NCBI RefSeq assembly: GCF_013460135.1
Contig: NZ_CP038155.1
Location: 2,046,001-2,110,000 of the forward strand
Length of the DNA: 64,000 bases
Source: Arsenophonus endosymbiont of Aphis craccivora
GTDB taxonomy: Bacteria > Pseudomonadota > Gammaproteobacteria > Enterobacterales > Enterobacteriaceae
Reading direction: 5' to 3'
Shown: in pieces, positions 21,352-33,041 of the stretch
Layout of the letters: each line of letters starts with the position of its first letter
Numbering within the stretch: the stretch's first letter is position 1
Made by a program: the position numbers and the translations under genes
Notes under the pieces: model-generated
Seen by the model: only the letters and a program-made list of their open reading frames with translations
Told to the model about the DNA's origin: nothing
The model's database searches: none

Positions 21352-22467
21352 TTAAATAGCTCGGACAGCAATTTCAGTGGGAATTTTTTCTCCTGCCCAA
21401 TACATTTGAGCAGAAATTATCGATGCTATTTCTCGATAAATATCAGCGAACTCACCATCAGGATCGCGCATTACTGTCGGTTGACCTTGATCTAAATCCT
21501 CACGCAGAGAAATATGTAATGGGATCTTACCTAACAGCTTGCACTGGTATTTTTCAGCCAATATTTCTGCTCCACCTGAACCAAAAATAGGCTCTACGTG
21601 ACCACAATTACTACAAATATGTATACTCATATTTTCAACAATACCCAATACTTGCACTTTTACTTTGTCAAACATCGCGATGCCTTTCATCGCATCAAGC
21701 AAAGCAATATCTTGTGGTGTGGTAACGACAATCGCCGCGGTAACGGGTATATTCTGTGCTAAGGTTAATTGAATATCACCAGTTCCAGGTGGCATATCAA
21801 TCACTAAATAATCTAAATCTGGCCATTCGGTATCCTGTAACATTTGCATCAAAGCCTTGCTAGCCATTGGACCACGCCATATCATCGCATTATCATCATT
21901 AATCAAATAACCAATTGAATTAGTCGCTAGCCCATAATAAGCCATTATAGGCACCATATGATGCCCATCAGGTGATGTGGGCCGCTGATTTTTAGTTGCC
22001 AACATAGTCGGAATAGAGGGACCATAAATATCAGCATCCAGAATACCTACCTTCGCTCCTTCTTGCGCTAATGCCAACGCCAAATTCACTGTCGTGGTTG
22101 ATTTGCCAACCCCTCCTTTACCTGAACTGACAGCGATAATATTACGCACTTCATTAATACCAGGTAAATTATTCGCTCTACGTAATGTATTGATATTATG
22201 ACGTAATTCCCACTCTACTGTTTGCGCGCCAGTTATTTTTCGTAATTGCGGTGTCAGCTGCTCAATTAATAACTTAAAAGGTGTTTTCCAGGCAAAGGGC
22301 ATGACTAATTCAATATGTAAAACATCATCGAGTAATACACAATGACATAATGCCTTTAATGTACTCAGATTACTTTGCAGTGTCGGATGAGAAAATGTGT
22401 CTAAAACTTCAGCGACTTGCTGAGTTAACTTTTTTGCTTTTGTTTGTTTGAAGGATCCTGAATTCAT
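21352..22467 (-). CDS. mrp: Mrp/ApbC P-loop iron-sulfur carrier ATPase
   Basis: 371 residues against 369 in E. coli. This scaffold/carrier ATPase binds and transfers Fe-S clusters. It has an N-terminal MIP18/DUF59 domain (about 15-95), the deviant Walker A motif SSGKGGVGKSTTTVNLA (about 114-130), DADIYGPS, Walker B-like YLVIDMPPGTGD, and the cluster-binding CxxC in HICSNCGHVEP (near 285). AGGAG is well placed before the ATG. It is divergent from metG with a 218-bp gap, as in E. coli. The gene is intact. Confidence 0.97.
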   Translation of the reverse strand: MNSGSFKQTKAKKLTQQVAEVLDTFSHPTLQSNLSTLKALCHCVLLDDVLHIELVMPFAWKTPFKLLIEQLTPQLRKITGAQTVEWELRHNINTLRRANNLPGINEVRNIIAVSSGKGGVGKSTTTVNLALALAQEGAKVGILDADIYGPSIPTMLATKNQRPTSPDGHHMVPIMAYYGLATNSIGYLINDDNAMIWRGPMASKALMQMLQDTEWPDLDYLVIDMPPGTGDIQLTLAQNIPVTAAIVVTTPQDIALLDAMKGIAMFDKVKVQVLGIVENMSIHICSNCGHVEPIFGSGGAEILAEKYQCKLLGKIPLHISLREDLDQGQPTVMRDPDGEFADIYREIASIISAQMYWAGEKIPTEIAVRAI

Positions 22468-22685
22468 CGCAGCTCCTTTTATTTAGTATTAAATTATCAA
22501 CAATTAATCACTACATCATACCAGAGCACAATTTAATTAAGATAAATAGATAATAAAAACGACGCTTATCAAGCAAAATTACGATAAAATAATGATTGAT
22601 TATTCATGTTCAGGCCTAGCCGGAAAAAACGCAATCAGTTAACATCAAATTATTGTTCAATTTTTATGGGAATTAGATCCTTACT

Positions 22686-24713
22686 ATGTCTCAAGTCGCG
22701 AAAAAACTTTTGGTAACCTGTGCGTTACCTTATGCTAACGGTTCAATACACCTTGGCCATATGTTAGAGCATATTCAGGCCGATATTTGGGTTCGTTATC
22801 AACGAATGCGCGGCAAGCAGGTTTACTTTATTTGTGCCGATGATGCCCATGGCACTCCAATTATGCTAAAAGCTCAGCAATTAGTTATAACGCCTGAGGA
22901 GATGATTAGTAAAGTAAATCAGGAACATCAACACGATCTTGCTGACTTTGCCATTAGTTATGATAATTACCATTCAACTCATAGTGTAGAAAATAAAACA
23001 TTATCTGAACAAATTTATTTAACACTAAAAAAGAGTGGCTATATCAAAAACAAAACTATCTCGCAACTTTATGATCCTAAGCAAGGTATGTTTCTACCCG
23101 ATCGCTTTGTTAAAGGGGGTTGCCCAAAATGCCAAGCCGCTGATCAATACGGTGATAATTGTGAGGTCTGTGGAGCAACTTATAACCCAACAGAACTTAT
23201 CAATCCCCACTCGGTGATTTCTGGTGCAACGCCTGAAATGCGTGAAACAGAACATTTTTTCTTTGATTTACCCGCATTTAGTCATATGCTGCAAACTTGG
23301 ACACGCTCAGGGGCTTTGCAACCACAAGTGGCAAATAAAATGCAAGAGTGGTTTGAGGCTGGTTTACAGCAATGGGATATTACTCGTGATGCCCCTTACT
23401 TCGGTTTTGAAATCCCTAATGAGCATGGCAAATATTTTTACGTCTGGTTAGACGCTCCTATTGGTTATATGGGGACATTTAAAAATCTATGTGACAAACA
23501 ACCCAATATTGATTTCGATAGTTATTGGCACAAAGATTCTACTGCCGATCTTTATCACTTTATCGGTAAAGACATTGTCTACTTCCATAGCCTATTTTGG
23601 CCAGCAATATTAGAAGGTAGTGATTATCGTAAGCCTACCAATATCTTTGTTCACGGTTATATCACTGTAAATGGCGCAAAAATGTCCAAATCACGGGGTA
23701 CATTTATTACCGCGCGCGCCTATTTAGATCAGCTGGATGCTGATTGTTTACGTTACTATTATGCCGCTAAGCTTTCTTCCCGCATTGATGATATTGACCT
23801 TAACTTAGAAGACTTTGTCCAACGGGTAAATAGCAACATCGTGAATAAAGTCGTCAACCTCGCGGCTCGCAATGTTGGATTCATCAATAAACGCTTTGAT
23901 GGTAAGTTATCATCGCAACTTGCAGCTCCTGAGCTTTACCAGCAATTTATTGCCGCAGCAGACAAAATTGGTCAACAATTTTGTCATCGTGAATACAATA
24001 AGGCGATTCGTGAAATTATGTTACTTGCCGATCTAGCCAATCGCTATATCGATGAGCAAGCACCCTGGGTAGTTGCTAAGCAGGAAGGTCGCGAACAAGA
24101 TTCACATGATATCTGTTCGATGGGTATCAATTTATTTCGCGTGCTAATGACTTATTTAAAACCTATATTACCGGGACTCACCAACCGGGCAGAAACTTTT
24201 TTAAATATTTCACTAAACTGGGATGATATTAGCGACCCTTTGCTAAATCATGAAATTACGCCATTTAAAACCTTATTCCAGCGAATCGAAATGAACAATG
24301 TAACCGCTATGTTAGCGGCATCTAGCGAAAATATAACGGCGCAAACAATGACTAATCAACAAGATTGCGAAAATTCTTTCCAAGATGTCATCAGTTTTGA
24401 TGACTTCAACAAAGTCGACTTACGAGTTGCTTTGATTAAGCAAGCTGATTTCGTCGAAGGCTCCGATAAGCTGCTAAAACTCCAATTAGATTTAGGTGAT
24501 AGCAGCCGACAAGTTTTTTCTGGTATTCGCGCGGCTTATCCTGATCCGAAAGTACTTGAAGGGCGCTTAACGATCATTGTCGCTAATTTAGCACCACGAA
24601 AAATGCGTTTTGGCGTTTCAGAAGGGATGGTATTAGCCGTTGGTCCTGGTAACAAAGATATCTTTCTATTAATTCCAGATGCTGGCGCCAAGACCGGTAT
24701 GCAAGTAAAATAG
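22686..24713 (+). CDS. metG: Methionyl-tRNA synthetase
   Basis: 675 residues against about 677 in E. coli. This class I synthetase charges tRNA-Met. The HIGH motif appears as HLGH (residues 22-25) and KMSKS lies at about 332-336. A zinc-binding knuckle with four Cys ([17 protein letters not shown]) lies in the connective domain. An anticodon-binding alpha-helical domain follows, then a C-terminal EMAP-like tRNA-binding dimerisation domain (from about residue 575, [13 protein letters not shown]). It is essential in bacteria. A strong terminator follows. Confidence 0.98.
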   Translation: MSQVAKKLLVTCALPYANGSIHLGHMLEHIQADIWVRYQRMRGKQVYFICADDAHGTPIMLKAQQLVITPEEMISKVNQEHQHDLADFAISYDNYHSTHSVENKTLSEQIYLTLKKSGYIKNKTISQLYDPKQGMFLPDRFVKGGCPKCQAADQYGDNCEVCGATYNPTELINPHSVISGATPEMRETEHFFFDLPAFSHMLQTWTRSGALQPQVANKMQEWFEAGLQQWDITRDAPYFGFEIPNEHGKYFYVWLDAPIGYMGTFKNLCDKQPNIDFDSYWHKDSTADLYHFIGKDIVYFHSLFWPAILEGSDYRKPTNIFVHGYITVNGAKMSKSRGTFITARAYLDQLDADCLRYYYAAKLSSRIDDIDLNLEDFVQRVNSNIVNKVVNLAARNVGFINKRFDGKLSSQLAAPELYQQFIAAADKIGQQFCHREYNKAIREIMLLADLANRYIDEQAPWVVAKQEGREQDSHDICSMGINLFRVLMTYLKPILPGLTNRAETFLNISLNWDDISDPLLNHEITPFKTLFQRIEMNNVTAMLAASSENITAQTMTNQQDCENSFQDVISFDDFNKVDLRVALIKQADFVEGSDKLLKLQLDLGDSSRQVFSGIRAAYPDPKVLEGRLTIIVANLAPRKMRFGVSEGMVLAVGPGNKDIFLLIPDAGAKTGMQVK

Positions 24714-24737
24714 ATTCACAATAAAAAGCATTAAATT

Positions 24738-24770
24738 AAAATGGCGACAATTGCATTTTCGCCATTTTTA
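24738..24770 (+). terminator. Rho-independent terminator of metG
   Basis: Stem AAAATGGCGA/TCGCCATTTT (24738-24747 and 24759-24768) with an 11-nt loop and a T-rich 3' arm, starting 25 bp after the metG stop. Confidence 0.85.
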
Positions 24771-24845
24771 ATCCCAGTGACTACACCAGCCTAGCACATT
24801 AAGTGGGCTAATTGTATTATCAGTATGTTTTGTTATAGGACTGAT

Positions 24846-25301
24846 ATGATGTTGTTTTGCAAAAATATCTTTTATATTAGTTGGCAATATTTACGCGCTT
24901 TTTTACTCATTTATCTCTGCCTAATAATAGGAAACCTAATATCAAATTTACTGCCTTTTTCTCTGCCAGGAAGTATAATTGGCATGCTGGTGTTGTTTAG
25001 TTTATTAACCGTCCAAATCATACCTGTCCACTGGATACAAACTGGCTGTCATTTGCTAATCAAAAATATGACATTGCTATTTATTCCAATCGGGGTAGGC
25101 ATAATGAATTATTATGATATGCTTAGCCAACAAATTATCCCTATTTTACTCTCCTGCATTATTAGTACCTTAATTATTATGATTATTGTTGCTTATAGCT
25201 CACACTGTATTCATCGTGACCCTAATATAAATACCTCGGATGCTGGTAAGCAGCAGCAGAAAAAACAAATTAAGCAAAAAAATGGGCCAAATAACGAGTA
25301 A
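24846..25301 (+). CDS. yohJ: CidA/LrgA-family membrane protein YohJ
   Basis: 151 residues from the ATG at 24846 (AGGA 5 nt upstream); an upstream in-frame ATG at 24825 has no ribosome-binding site. It has four membrane segments and the LrgA signature LPFSLPGSIIGMLVLF. The holin-like LrgA/CidA family works with an LrgB partner in cell-wall or overflow-metabolite homeostasis; related pairs in other bacteria move pyruvate. The hydrophilic tail (KQQQKKQIKQK) is about 20 residues longer than in E. coli YohJ. It is the first gene of a two-gene operon with yohK, 5 bp apart. Confidence 0.92.
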   Translation: MMLFCKNIFYISWQYLRAFLLIYLCLIIGNLISNLLPFSLPGSIIGMLVLFSLLTVQIIPVHWIQTGCHLLIKNMTLLFIPIGVGIMNYYDMLSQQIIPILLSCIISTLIIMIIVAYSSHCIHRDPNINTSDAGKQQQKKQIKQKNGPNNE

Positions 25302-25306
25302 CAACA

Positions 25307-26002
25307 ATGTTAAATCATATCTGGTGGTCACTACCTTTTACCATTATCGTTTTCTTATTAGCGAGAAAATTATCCCAAAAATACCGATTAACTATTGTAA
25401 ATCAGCTGTTAATTTCAATCACTATCATTATTGCTACTTTACTAATAACACATACTTCATATAGCCATTATTTATCTGGTTGCCGTATTCTCAATGATTT
25501 GTTACAGCTGGCAGTTATCGCCTTGGCTTTGCCATTATACGAGCAATTACATCAAATTCGTGCCCAATGGAAATCCATTATTAGTGTTTGTTTTATTGGG
25601 AGTCTGATTGCTATGGTCACAGGAACCGCTATTGCGTTATGGACAGGCGCGAGCGTCGAAATGGCTGCTTCAATATTACCAAAATCTGTTACAACACCGA
25701 TTGCGATGGCGGTTTCACAAGGGATTGGCGGCATACCAGCCATCAGTGCAGCTTGTGTGATTTTAGTTGGCATTTTTGGTGCTATGTTTGGGCATTTACT
25801 GTTTAATTTTTTGCGGATAAAAAACACTATTGCTCGAGGATTAGCGATGGGAGCAGCCTCACATGCAGTAGGTACTGCGCGTAGCGCCGAGATAAACTAC
25901 ATTGAAGGTGCCTATAGTTCTCTCGCATTAATGACGTGTGGCATAATCACCTCATTAATTGCCCCTTTCATTTTTCCTTTAATAATCGATTTATTACATT
26001 AA
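25307..26002 (+). CDS. yohK: CidB/LrgB-family membrane protein YohK
   Basis: 231 residues, the same as E. coli YohK. It is a polytopic inner-membrane protein of the LrgB family with conserved ILPKSVTTPIAMAVSQGIGG and GAASHAVGTARSAEI. It is the partner of the LrgA-like YohJ encoded just upstream. In E. coli cdd follows; here cdd is absent. The gene is intact. Confidence 0.95.
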   Translation: MLNHIWWSLPFTIIVFLLARKLSQKYRLTIVNQLLISITIIIATLLITHTSYSHYLSGCRILNDLLQLAVIALALPLYEQLHQIRAQWKSIISVCFIGSLIAMVTGTAIALWTGASVEMAASILPKSVTTPIAMAVSQGIGGIPAISAACVILVGIFGAMFGHLLFNFLRIKNTIARGLAMGAASHAVGTARSAEINYIEGAYSSLALMTCGIITSLIAPFIFPLIIDLLH

Positions 26003-26354
26003 ATGATTAGCTATAAAAAATGAATCAACAACATAGTAATCACTTTCTGTCTATTTTATGTAGAAAAATTATTCTCACTGGCGGGCGGTAACTTTAATTT
26101 TTAGGTTATTTTGGCTGAATAAATTTAAATCAAATCTAGCCAGTTACCACAGTAGCCTTGAACAATGTGTTAAAGCAACTAATTGGAGGTAATTTCAGCT
26201 AGTCTGAATATCGTATTTACAAACTTGCTGCCTTCTGACTATTATAAGTCTTATCTAGCAATAAGCTGTTGAATTAATCAGGGGCGGCGCATGATAATAA
26301 GTAAAATAGCCCTTATTAAGCTGACTTTCTCTATCCTGTAATCTATAGGCATAA
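26003..26354. other. Intergenic region where cdd is expected; no gene seen
   Basis: Between yohK and sanA E. coli carries cdd (cytidine deaminase). In these 352 bp I find no cdd remnant in any frame and no other gene. It presumably contains the sanA promoter. Confidence 0.6.
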
Positions 26355-27053
<699 letters not shown>

Positions 27054-27721
27054 TTTCAGCTAGCAAGTAGCGAATTTATTGGTTAAATAACGCCATAAAC
27101 ACTCTATTGGCCCTTGCTTAAAATATTTCAACCAGCTGATGGCAAATATAATATTAATGAACCAAATCAGCGGCACAAAGCTAAGTAATGCTAAACGGCC
27201 AAATTGAGCAAAAAAACCAAACCGATAAAAAATAGTGGTACAGATCAGCGTCTGTAATAAGTAGCTAGTTAAAGCCATACGGCCAACTGATTGCAGCCAT
27301 TTAATAATGAAGATATTTTTTATTTGTGGCCAAAAACCATAAATAATAGCAATATAGCCAATAACTTGAACCGGAATAATAATCTGATTAATAATAAAAC
27401 CTAATCACCCAGTTACAATATAACTCCAGTCATAGTAATACTGGATGGCAATAGAACAGAGTTGAATAAAAATAGTTAATGGGATTGTCCAATAAGCAAC
27501 ATAGCGATAATGAAACAAAGAAAAATTTCCCGTTAACCAGCCAATTCTCACTAATGCTGCACCAGCCATCATTAATGCCAATAACTGCCAACCATAATCG
27601 ATCACTAACATAATTAATCTTTGTGCTACCGATTCAGCCCGATATAAGAACGCTTTCCATCCGCCCGCTATTTTAATGTTGATCTCATTAGTAAAATCAT
27701 TTTCTGCTGGATACCAAAATG

Positions 27722-28776
27722 GGCTTTGTTGAATAAATCAGAATTAGCCGACAGGATGGCTCCCTCTGCTACAGCTGTTATCCGATCCTGACGCTGTGTG
27801 GCATACCCAACAACGTCATACGGTTCAGCGCTTTGACCATCGCCATTGCTTCACCTACCTGAGCCTCATAGTCACGCAGCCTCAGATGGCCACCCAGCAA
27901 AGTTTTTATGCGGAACATCGCTGTTTCTGCCACTGAACGCCGGTGATAACCCACTTTCTTTTTCCACATATCATTACTCCTGCTCAGACGCTGATTCGCC
28001 ACCGCATGGTTACGTTCATGGTACTTGTCCGGCCAGTATTTCGCTCCGCTTCGCGGCGGGATAAGGGGCCTGATTTTCTTTCTTAGCAACGCATCGTGGC
28101 AGTAACAGGCGTCATAAGCACCGTCTGCTGACACTTCCCTGATTTTCCGGTGGGTTTGGTTAATAAGGCCCGGCAGTGACTGCGCATCTGTCGTTCCGCT
28201 GAGCGATAAGTCGGCACAGATAATCTCATGAGTCACACTGTCTGCTGCCAGATGAAGCTTGCGCCACACTCTTCGTCTGTCAGCCCCATGCTGCCTGACT
28301 TTCCATTCACCTTCGCCAAAGACCTTCAGACCGGTACTGTCGATGACCAGATGCGAGATTTCACCACGCGTTGGCGTTTTTATGCTGATGTTGACGCTCT
28401 TTGCTCGTATGCTGACCAGCGAGTAGTCCGGACAGCACAGCGGCAAAGACATGAGTTTAAAAATCGAATCAACGAAGCCCTGTAATGCCCGTAGCGACAG
28501 GTTAAACACACGCTTCATCATAAGGACAGTGGTAACAGCCATATCGCTGTAGTAAAGCGGCCGGCCACGACCTTCAGGCGAAGAACAGTCAGTCCATCCA
28601 GCGATGGCCTACTCATCAAGCCAGACCGTCAGGGAACCGCGTTGTCTGAGTGCCTTGTTGTACGCGGGCCAGTTGGTAATTTTAAACTTTTGCTTTGCCA
28701 TGGGGACCTGATGTTGAAACGAATTTAGCGATCAGATCCGCCAATCACCTAAAAGTTCGATTTATTCAACAAAGCC
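27722..28776 (-). mobile_element. IS5-family insertion sequence, copy 5, inside yeiB
   Basis: 1055 bp, reverse orientation, both inverted repeats present, and a perfect 9-bp target duplication ACCAAAATG (27713-27721 and 28777-28785). It is a simple insertion into yeiB. Confidence 0.97.
27778..28701 (-). pseudogene. IS5/IS903-type transposase, one nonsense mutation
   Basis: Full 307-codon frame with one TAG at 28609-28611, in place of the Ser codon of DESAIAG near residue 31. The remaining 254 codons after an internal ATG are open and contain D121, D193 and E259, but the DNA-binding N-terminus would be missing from any internal start. Confidence 0.92.
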
Positions 28777-29275
28777 ACCAAAATGATGAAACATCGGTAA
28801 AATAACTAAAACTGCCAAAAATAATGAAGCCGGATAAATAAATAACAATAGATTTATAATAGAGCTGCCTAGTGTTATTAAAATAAATAAATTTTATTGC
28901 CAATAGCCCCGTCAAAGCATAAGGCAATAAAATATCCCCATCCGATAACCCAATGACATGCAGCAGACCAATAATAGCCAATACAAACAGACGAATTTGA
29001 TTCCAATATAAACCCTGCTTAGACAAAAATTCAAAACTTGCACCAAATAACAAACTAAAAATTGCCAGAAATTTTCCCTGCACAAAGATATTCAAAAATA
29101 ACCAGCACCAAATATCCCCGGCTGTTGTGCTAGCAATATAAACTGGATTCACATAAGCTAATTCAGGTAGCGCACAAGCACAAATATTAACCAGCAAAAT
29201 TGCAAAAATAGCGCTTGCACGCAGCAGATCAATTTGTTCAATCCGCTGCCGTCTGGCTTTAATAACAAACATTAA

Positions 29276-29944
29276 TTAGCGGTAACGCAGGCGACACATA
29301 TTGCGTAAAAACTCCTGACGGGTATTTTGACTTGATTTAAATAAACCACCTAGCGAGGTTGTCATAGTGCTGCTGCTTACATCACGAACGCCTCTGGCTT
29401 TCACACAATAATGAACAGCATCAATTGAAACCGCGACATTACTTGTACCTAATAAAGTTTGTAGCGCAATTAAAATCTGCTGGGTCAAGCGCTCCTGAAC
29501 TTGTGGCCGTTGAGAAAAAAATTGAACAATACGATTAATTTTAGATAAACCAATCACTTTATCCTTTGGAATATAGGCCACTGTCGCCTTACCATCGATA
29601 GTGACAAAATGATGCTCACAAACACTAGTTAACGTAATATCACGAATCGTTACCATTTCGTCGAAATCCATTTTATTTTCGATCAAAGTAATTTTAGGAA
29701 AATTATTATAATCGAGGCCTGAGAAAATTTCGTCAACATACATTTTAGCAACGCGCTTAGGTGTTTCCACTAAGCTATCATCTTTAAGATCGAGATTAAG
29801 TAAACGCATAATTTCACTCATGTGCCCTTCAATCTGTTGTTTACGCTCATTTGAGGAAAGAGATTGACCGCAAAGAGGGGTTTCAAGACCACGAGCTTCT
29901 AGTGCTTTACGAACAAGATGCGCTTCTTGACTGAGCGATGACAT
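29276..29944 (-). CDS. folE: GTP cyclohydrolase I
   Basis: 222 residues from the ATG at 29944, which has GGGAG 6 nt upstream; the length is the same as in E. coli. It forms dihydroneopterin triphosphate from GTP, the first step of folate synthesis. Zinc and catalytic residues lie in [15 protein letters not shown] and [24 protein letters not shown] is the conserved helix of the toroidal decamer. A possible upstream ATG (29959) would add five residues and lacks a site. It is first in an operon with the broken yeiB. The gene is intact. Confidence 0.97.
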   Translation of the reverse strand: MSSLSQEAHLVRKALEARGLETPLCGQSLSSNERKQQIEGHMSEIMRLLNLDLKDDSLVETPKRVAKMYVDEIFSGLDYNNFPKITLIENKMDFDEMVTIRDITLTSVCEHHFVTIDGKATVAYIPKDKVIGLSKINRIVQFFSQRPQVQERLTQQILIALQTLLGTSNVAVSIDAVHYCVKARGVRDVSSSTMTTSLGGLFKSSQNTRQEFLRNMCRLRYR

Positions 29945-29959
29945 GCATTTCTCCCACAA

Positions 29960-30800
29960 TAAAATTCAACATTAATTTAACTAAACATTCAATAAATGGA
30001 TACCATTATCCCATGACAATAGCCTATACTAACAAAATATTTTTTATATCGCGCTAATTTTCATATCAGAGTCACTATTTATTCTTTGTTTTTTCTGTTC
30101 ATTTATATAAAAACATCAATTTATATTACTACAAATAATCGATTTACTGACTATAGCCTTATTTTAAACCCATCGAGTTGCGACTAAATATTTTATCAAA
30201 AAATATGAGCCTGTTAGCTAGCAAAATTGATTGCTTTAATATCACAACACAATCAATAGTGGCCGTCGTTTTTGTATATTTATATTGTTATTTATTGTGG
30301 GTGGCAGCAAAGAAATTATTTTAACCATAGCGTTCAGATTTTTAATAGCCTATTATTTAAGCATATAAAGATTAAAAAATGTTCGGTGATGGTTTTCCTG
30401 TTATGAAAGACTGACTGATCGATCATTAAGGACGCAAAATCGATAAGAACGCAAACAATAGGCGAAATTGAATAATTATTTAAAAAAGATCGGCATTATT
30501 TAGACTATTTTGTATTTTTGTTAGTATTTCTATCAGATTATTAATTTCTTTTTCAGTTGATCCATAACTGATTTTTTAACATGTTGAATTAACTTATCAG
30601 AAATAATGGTTTAATTGATTCCATCCTCTTTCGATAAATATTTCATAATTAATAACTGTTCTGGTGATAAATTAAACGGACTCAGTATCTCTTTTATTTT
30701 ACATGTTTGTAACAGATCGGTTTGATGCATGAATTTATAAAAAACATTTTGCTTGATGCACGCCTAATATAAAAATAATTTGCAGCGGCAAATTTTAATA
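29960..30800. other. Long AT-rich intergenic region with a decayed ORF trace
   Basis: About 840 bp between folE and IS copy 6. E. coli has yeiG here, and I find no trace of it. On the minus strand near 30755-30550 one frame reads FYKFMHQTDLLQTCK, ILSPFNLSPEQLLIMKYLSK, a stop, then IISDKLIQHVKK before further stops. It looks helical and could be a helix-turn-helix remnant, but I cannot name it. The rest shows nothing I recognise beyond the presumed folE promoter. Confidence 0.4.
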
Positions 30801-31861
30801 GGCTTTGTTGAATAAATCGAACTTTTAGGTGATTGGCGGAGCTGATCGCTAAATTCGTTTCAACATCAGGTCCCCATGGCAAAGCAAAAGTTTAAAATTA
30901 CCAACTGGCCAGCGTACAACAAGGCACTCAGACAACGCGGTTCCCTGACGGTCTGGCTTGATGAGTCGGCCATCGCTGGATGGACTGACAGTTCTTCGCC
31001 TGAAGGTCGTGGCCGGCCGCTTTACTACAGCGATATGGCTGTTACCACTGTCCTGATGATGAAGCGTGTGTTTAACCTGTCGCTCCGGGCATTACAGGGC
31101 TTCGTTGATTCGATTTTTAAACTCATGTCTTTGCCGCTGTGCTGTCCGGACTACTCGCTGGTCAGCAGACGAGCAAAGAGCGTCAACATCAGCATAAAAA
31201 CGCCAACGCGTGGTGAAATCTCGCATCTGGTCATCGACAGTACCGGTCTGAAGGTCTTTGGCGAAGGTGAAAGGAAAGTCAGGCAGCATGGGGCTGACAG
31301 ACGAAGAGTGTGGCGCAAGCTTCATCTGGCAGCAGACAGTGTGACTCATGAGATTATCTGTGCCGACTTATCGCTCAGCGGAACGACAGATGCGCAGGCA
31401 CTGCCGGGCCTGATTAACCAAACCCACCGGAAAATCAGGGAAGTGTTAGCAGACGGTGCTTATGACGCCTGTTACTGCCACGACGCGTTGCTAAGAAAGA
31501 AAATCAGGCCCCTTATCCCGCCGCGAAGCGGAGCGAAATACTGGCCGGACAAGTACCATGAACGTAACCATGCGGTGGCGAATCAGCGTCTGAGCAGGAG
31601 TAATGATATGTGGAAAAAGAAAGTGGGTTATCACCGGCGTTCAGTGGCAGAAACAGCGATGTTCCGCATAAAAACTTTGCTGGGTGGCCATCTGAGGCTG
31701 CGTGACTATGAGGCTCAGGTAGGTGAAGCAATGGCGATGGTCAAAGCGCTGAACCGTATGACGTTGTTGGGTATGCCACACAGCGTCAGGATCGGATAAC
31801 AGGTGTAGGTGTAGCAGAGGGAGCCATCCTGGCGGCTAATTCTGATTTATTCAACAAAGCC
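30801..31861 (+). mobile_element. IS5-family insertion sequence, copy 6
   Basis: 1061 bp with both inverted repeats. It is 6 bp longer than copies 1, 3 and 5 because GTGTAG is duplicated in tandem near 31803-31816. The flanks ATTTTAATA and CCTAATCAC do not match. The element replaces the 5' end of moeA, so the junction is a rearrangement and not a simple insertion. Confidence 0.95.
30876..31799 (+). CDS. IS5/IS903-type DDE transposase (intact)
   Basis: 307 residues with D121, D193 and E259 all present. Differences from copy 1 include W27 (the family residue), R for W in GEGERKVRQ near residue 131, and L for S in EVLADGAYD just before D193. The open frame suggests recent or current activity of the family. 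Confidence 0.95.
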   Translation: MAKQKFKITNWPAYNKALRQRGSLTVWLDESAIAGWTDSSSPEGRGRPLYYSDMAVTTVLMMKRVFNLSLRALQGFVDSIFKLMSLPLCCPDYSLVSRRAKSVNISIKTPTRGEISHLVIDSTGLKVFGEGERKVRQHGADRRRVWRKLHLAADSVTHEIICADLSLSGTTDAQALPGLINQTHRKIREVLADGAYDACYCHDALLRKKIRPLIPPRSGAKYWPDKYHERNHAVANQRLSRSNDMWKKKVGYHRRSVAETAMFRIKTLLGGHLRLRDYEAQVGEAMAMVKALNRMTLLGMPHSVRIG

Positions 31862-33041
31862 CCTAATCACCCCAATTGCAGAAAAAGAAATTATCCCACT
31901 AACAGAATCAATTAATCGCATTACTGCCAGAGAAATTATATCGCCAATTAATGTCCCTCCATTCGATAATTCAGCCATGGATGGTTATGCAATACGCTTT
32001 AATGATTGGCATGACACCGCCCCATTGGTTGTTGCGGGTACAGCGCTAGCTGGTTCTGCTTTTCGCGATCCGCTGCCAGCCAAGTCTTGTATTCGCATTA
32101 TGACAGGAGCGCAGATCCCCTCTGGCGTTGATACGATCATCATGCAAGAAAACACCCGGTTAGTTGATAATGCCATTAGTTTCATTCAGCCAATAAAACC
32201 AGCTAGTAATATTCGTTTTGCCGGCGAAGATATTCGACAAGGTGATACAGTCTTAACAATAGGCAGCAAACTTTCCGCCACTCAGATATCCCTTGTTGCA
32301 TCATTGGGGGTCAGCGAGATTGAAGTTTTTCGCCAGTTGAAAGTGGCTCTTTTCTCTACTGGCGATGAACTACAAACTATTGGCCAGCCATTGGCTGCCG
32401 GTCAAATCTATGATACCAATCGGCTGGCAATACGCTTAATGTTAGAAAAAATGAACTGCCAAGTGATTGATTTAGGGATTATTGCCGATGAGCCTGACAA
32501 ACTCTATCAAGCGTTTGAACAAGCGGACCAACAAGCCGATCTGGTTCTTAGCAGCGGTGGTGTGTCGGTGGGGGAAGCTGATTATACCAAGCAGATCCTT
32601 AATGAAATAGGCAGCATCAATTTTTGGCAACTGGCAATCAAACACGGTAAACCATTTGCCTTTGGTAAACTAAAATCTGCCTGGTTTTGTGGTTTACCCG
32701 GTAATGCTGTATCCGCTATAGTCACCTTTTATCAACTGGTACAACCCATTATCAATCACCTTTCCGCTTTTAGCCAATGGCAAAGAACGCCCTATTTAAA
32801 AGCGCGCACCACCAGCCTGATAAAAACATCACCAGGACGCCTTGAGTTCCAACGAGGAGTTGCCAGGGTAAATTCTCAAGCCGAGTTAGAGGTAACCCCC
32901 ATGCCACAGCAAGGTTCACACATTTTGAATTCATTTAACCAAAGTAACTGTTTTATCGTTTTAGAGCAAAAATGTGGCACGGTTAACGCAGGTGAATTAG
33001 TTGATATTGAGTATTTTAATTATTTATTAATAAGTGAATAA
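31862..33041 (+). pseudogene. moeA: MoeA molybdopterin molybdenumtransferase, 5'-truncated by IS
   Basis: MoeA inserts molybdate into adenylated molybdopterin. The frame is open from the IS edge and reads LITPIAEKEIIPLTESINRI, then PPFDNSAMDGYAIRF. About the first 20 residues of the usual 411 are missing, together with the native start and promoter. The rest is complete: TGAQIPSGVDTIIMQE, FSTGDELQ, SSGGVSVGEADYTK and FCGLPGNAVSA are MoeA core motifs. Translation could begin at the ATG at 31977 within FDNSAMDGY, but this would remove conserved N-terminal structure. It is followed 3 bp later by moeB. Confidence 0.93.

Larger units (their letters stand above)
27060..29272 (-). pseudogene. yeiB: YeiB, DUF418 membrane protein, split by IS copy 5
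   Basis: Without the IS (1055 bp) and one 9-bp duplication the gene is 1149 bp, 383 codons, in one frame; E. coli YeiB has about 385. The start MFVIKARRQRIEQIDLLRAS and the membrane segments that follow match the DUF418 family. After the IS the frame resumes and is cut by an in-frame TGA at 27405-27407 (YDWSYIVTG, then stop), ending with LWRYLTNKFATC. The start lies 3 bp after the folE stop, an operon arrangement shared with E. coli. Function in E. coli is not established. Confidence 0.93.
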
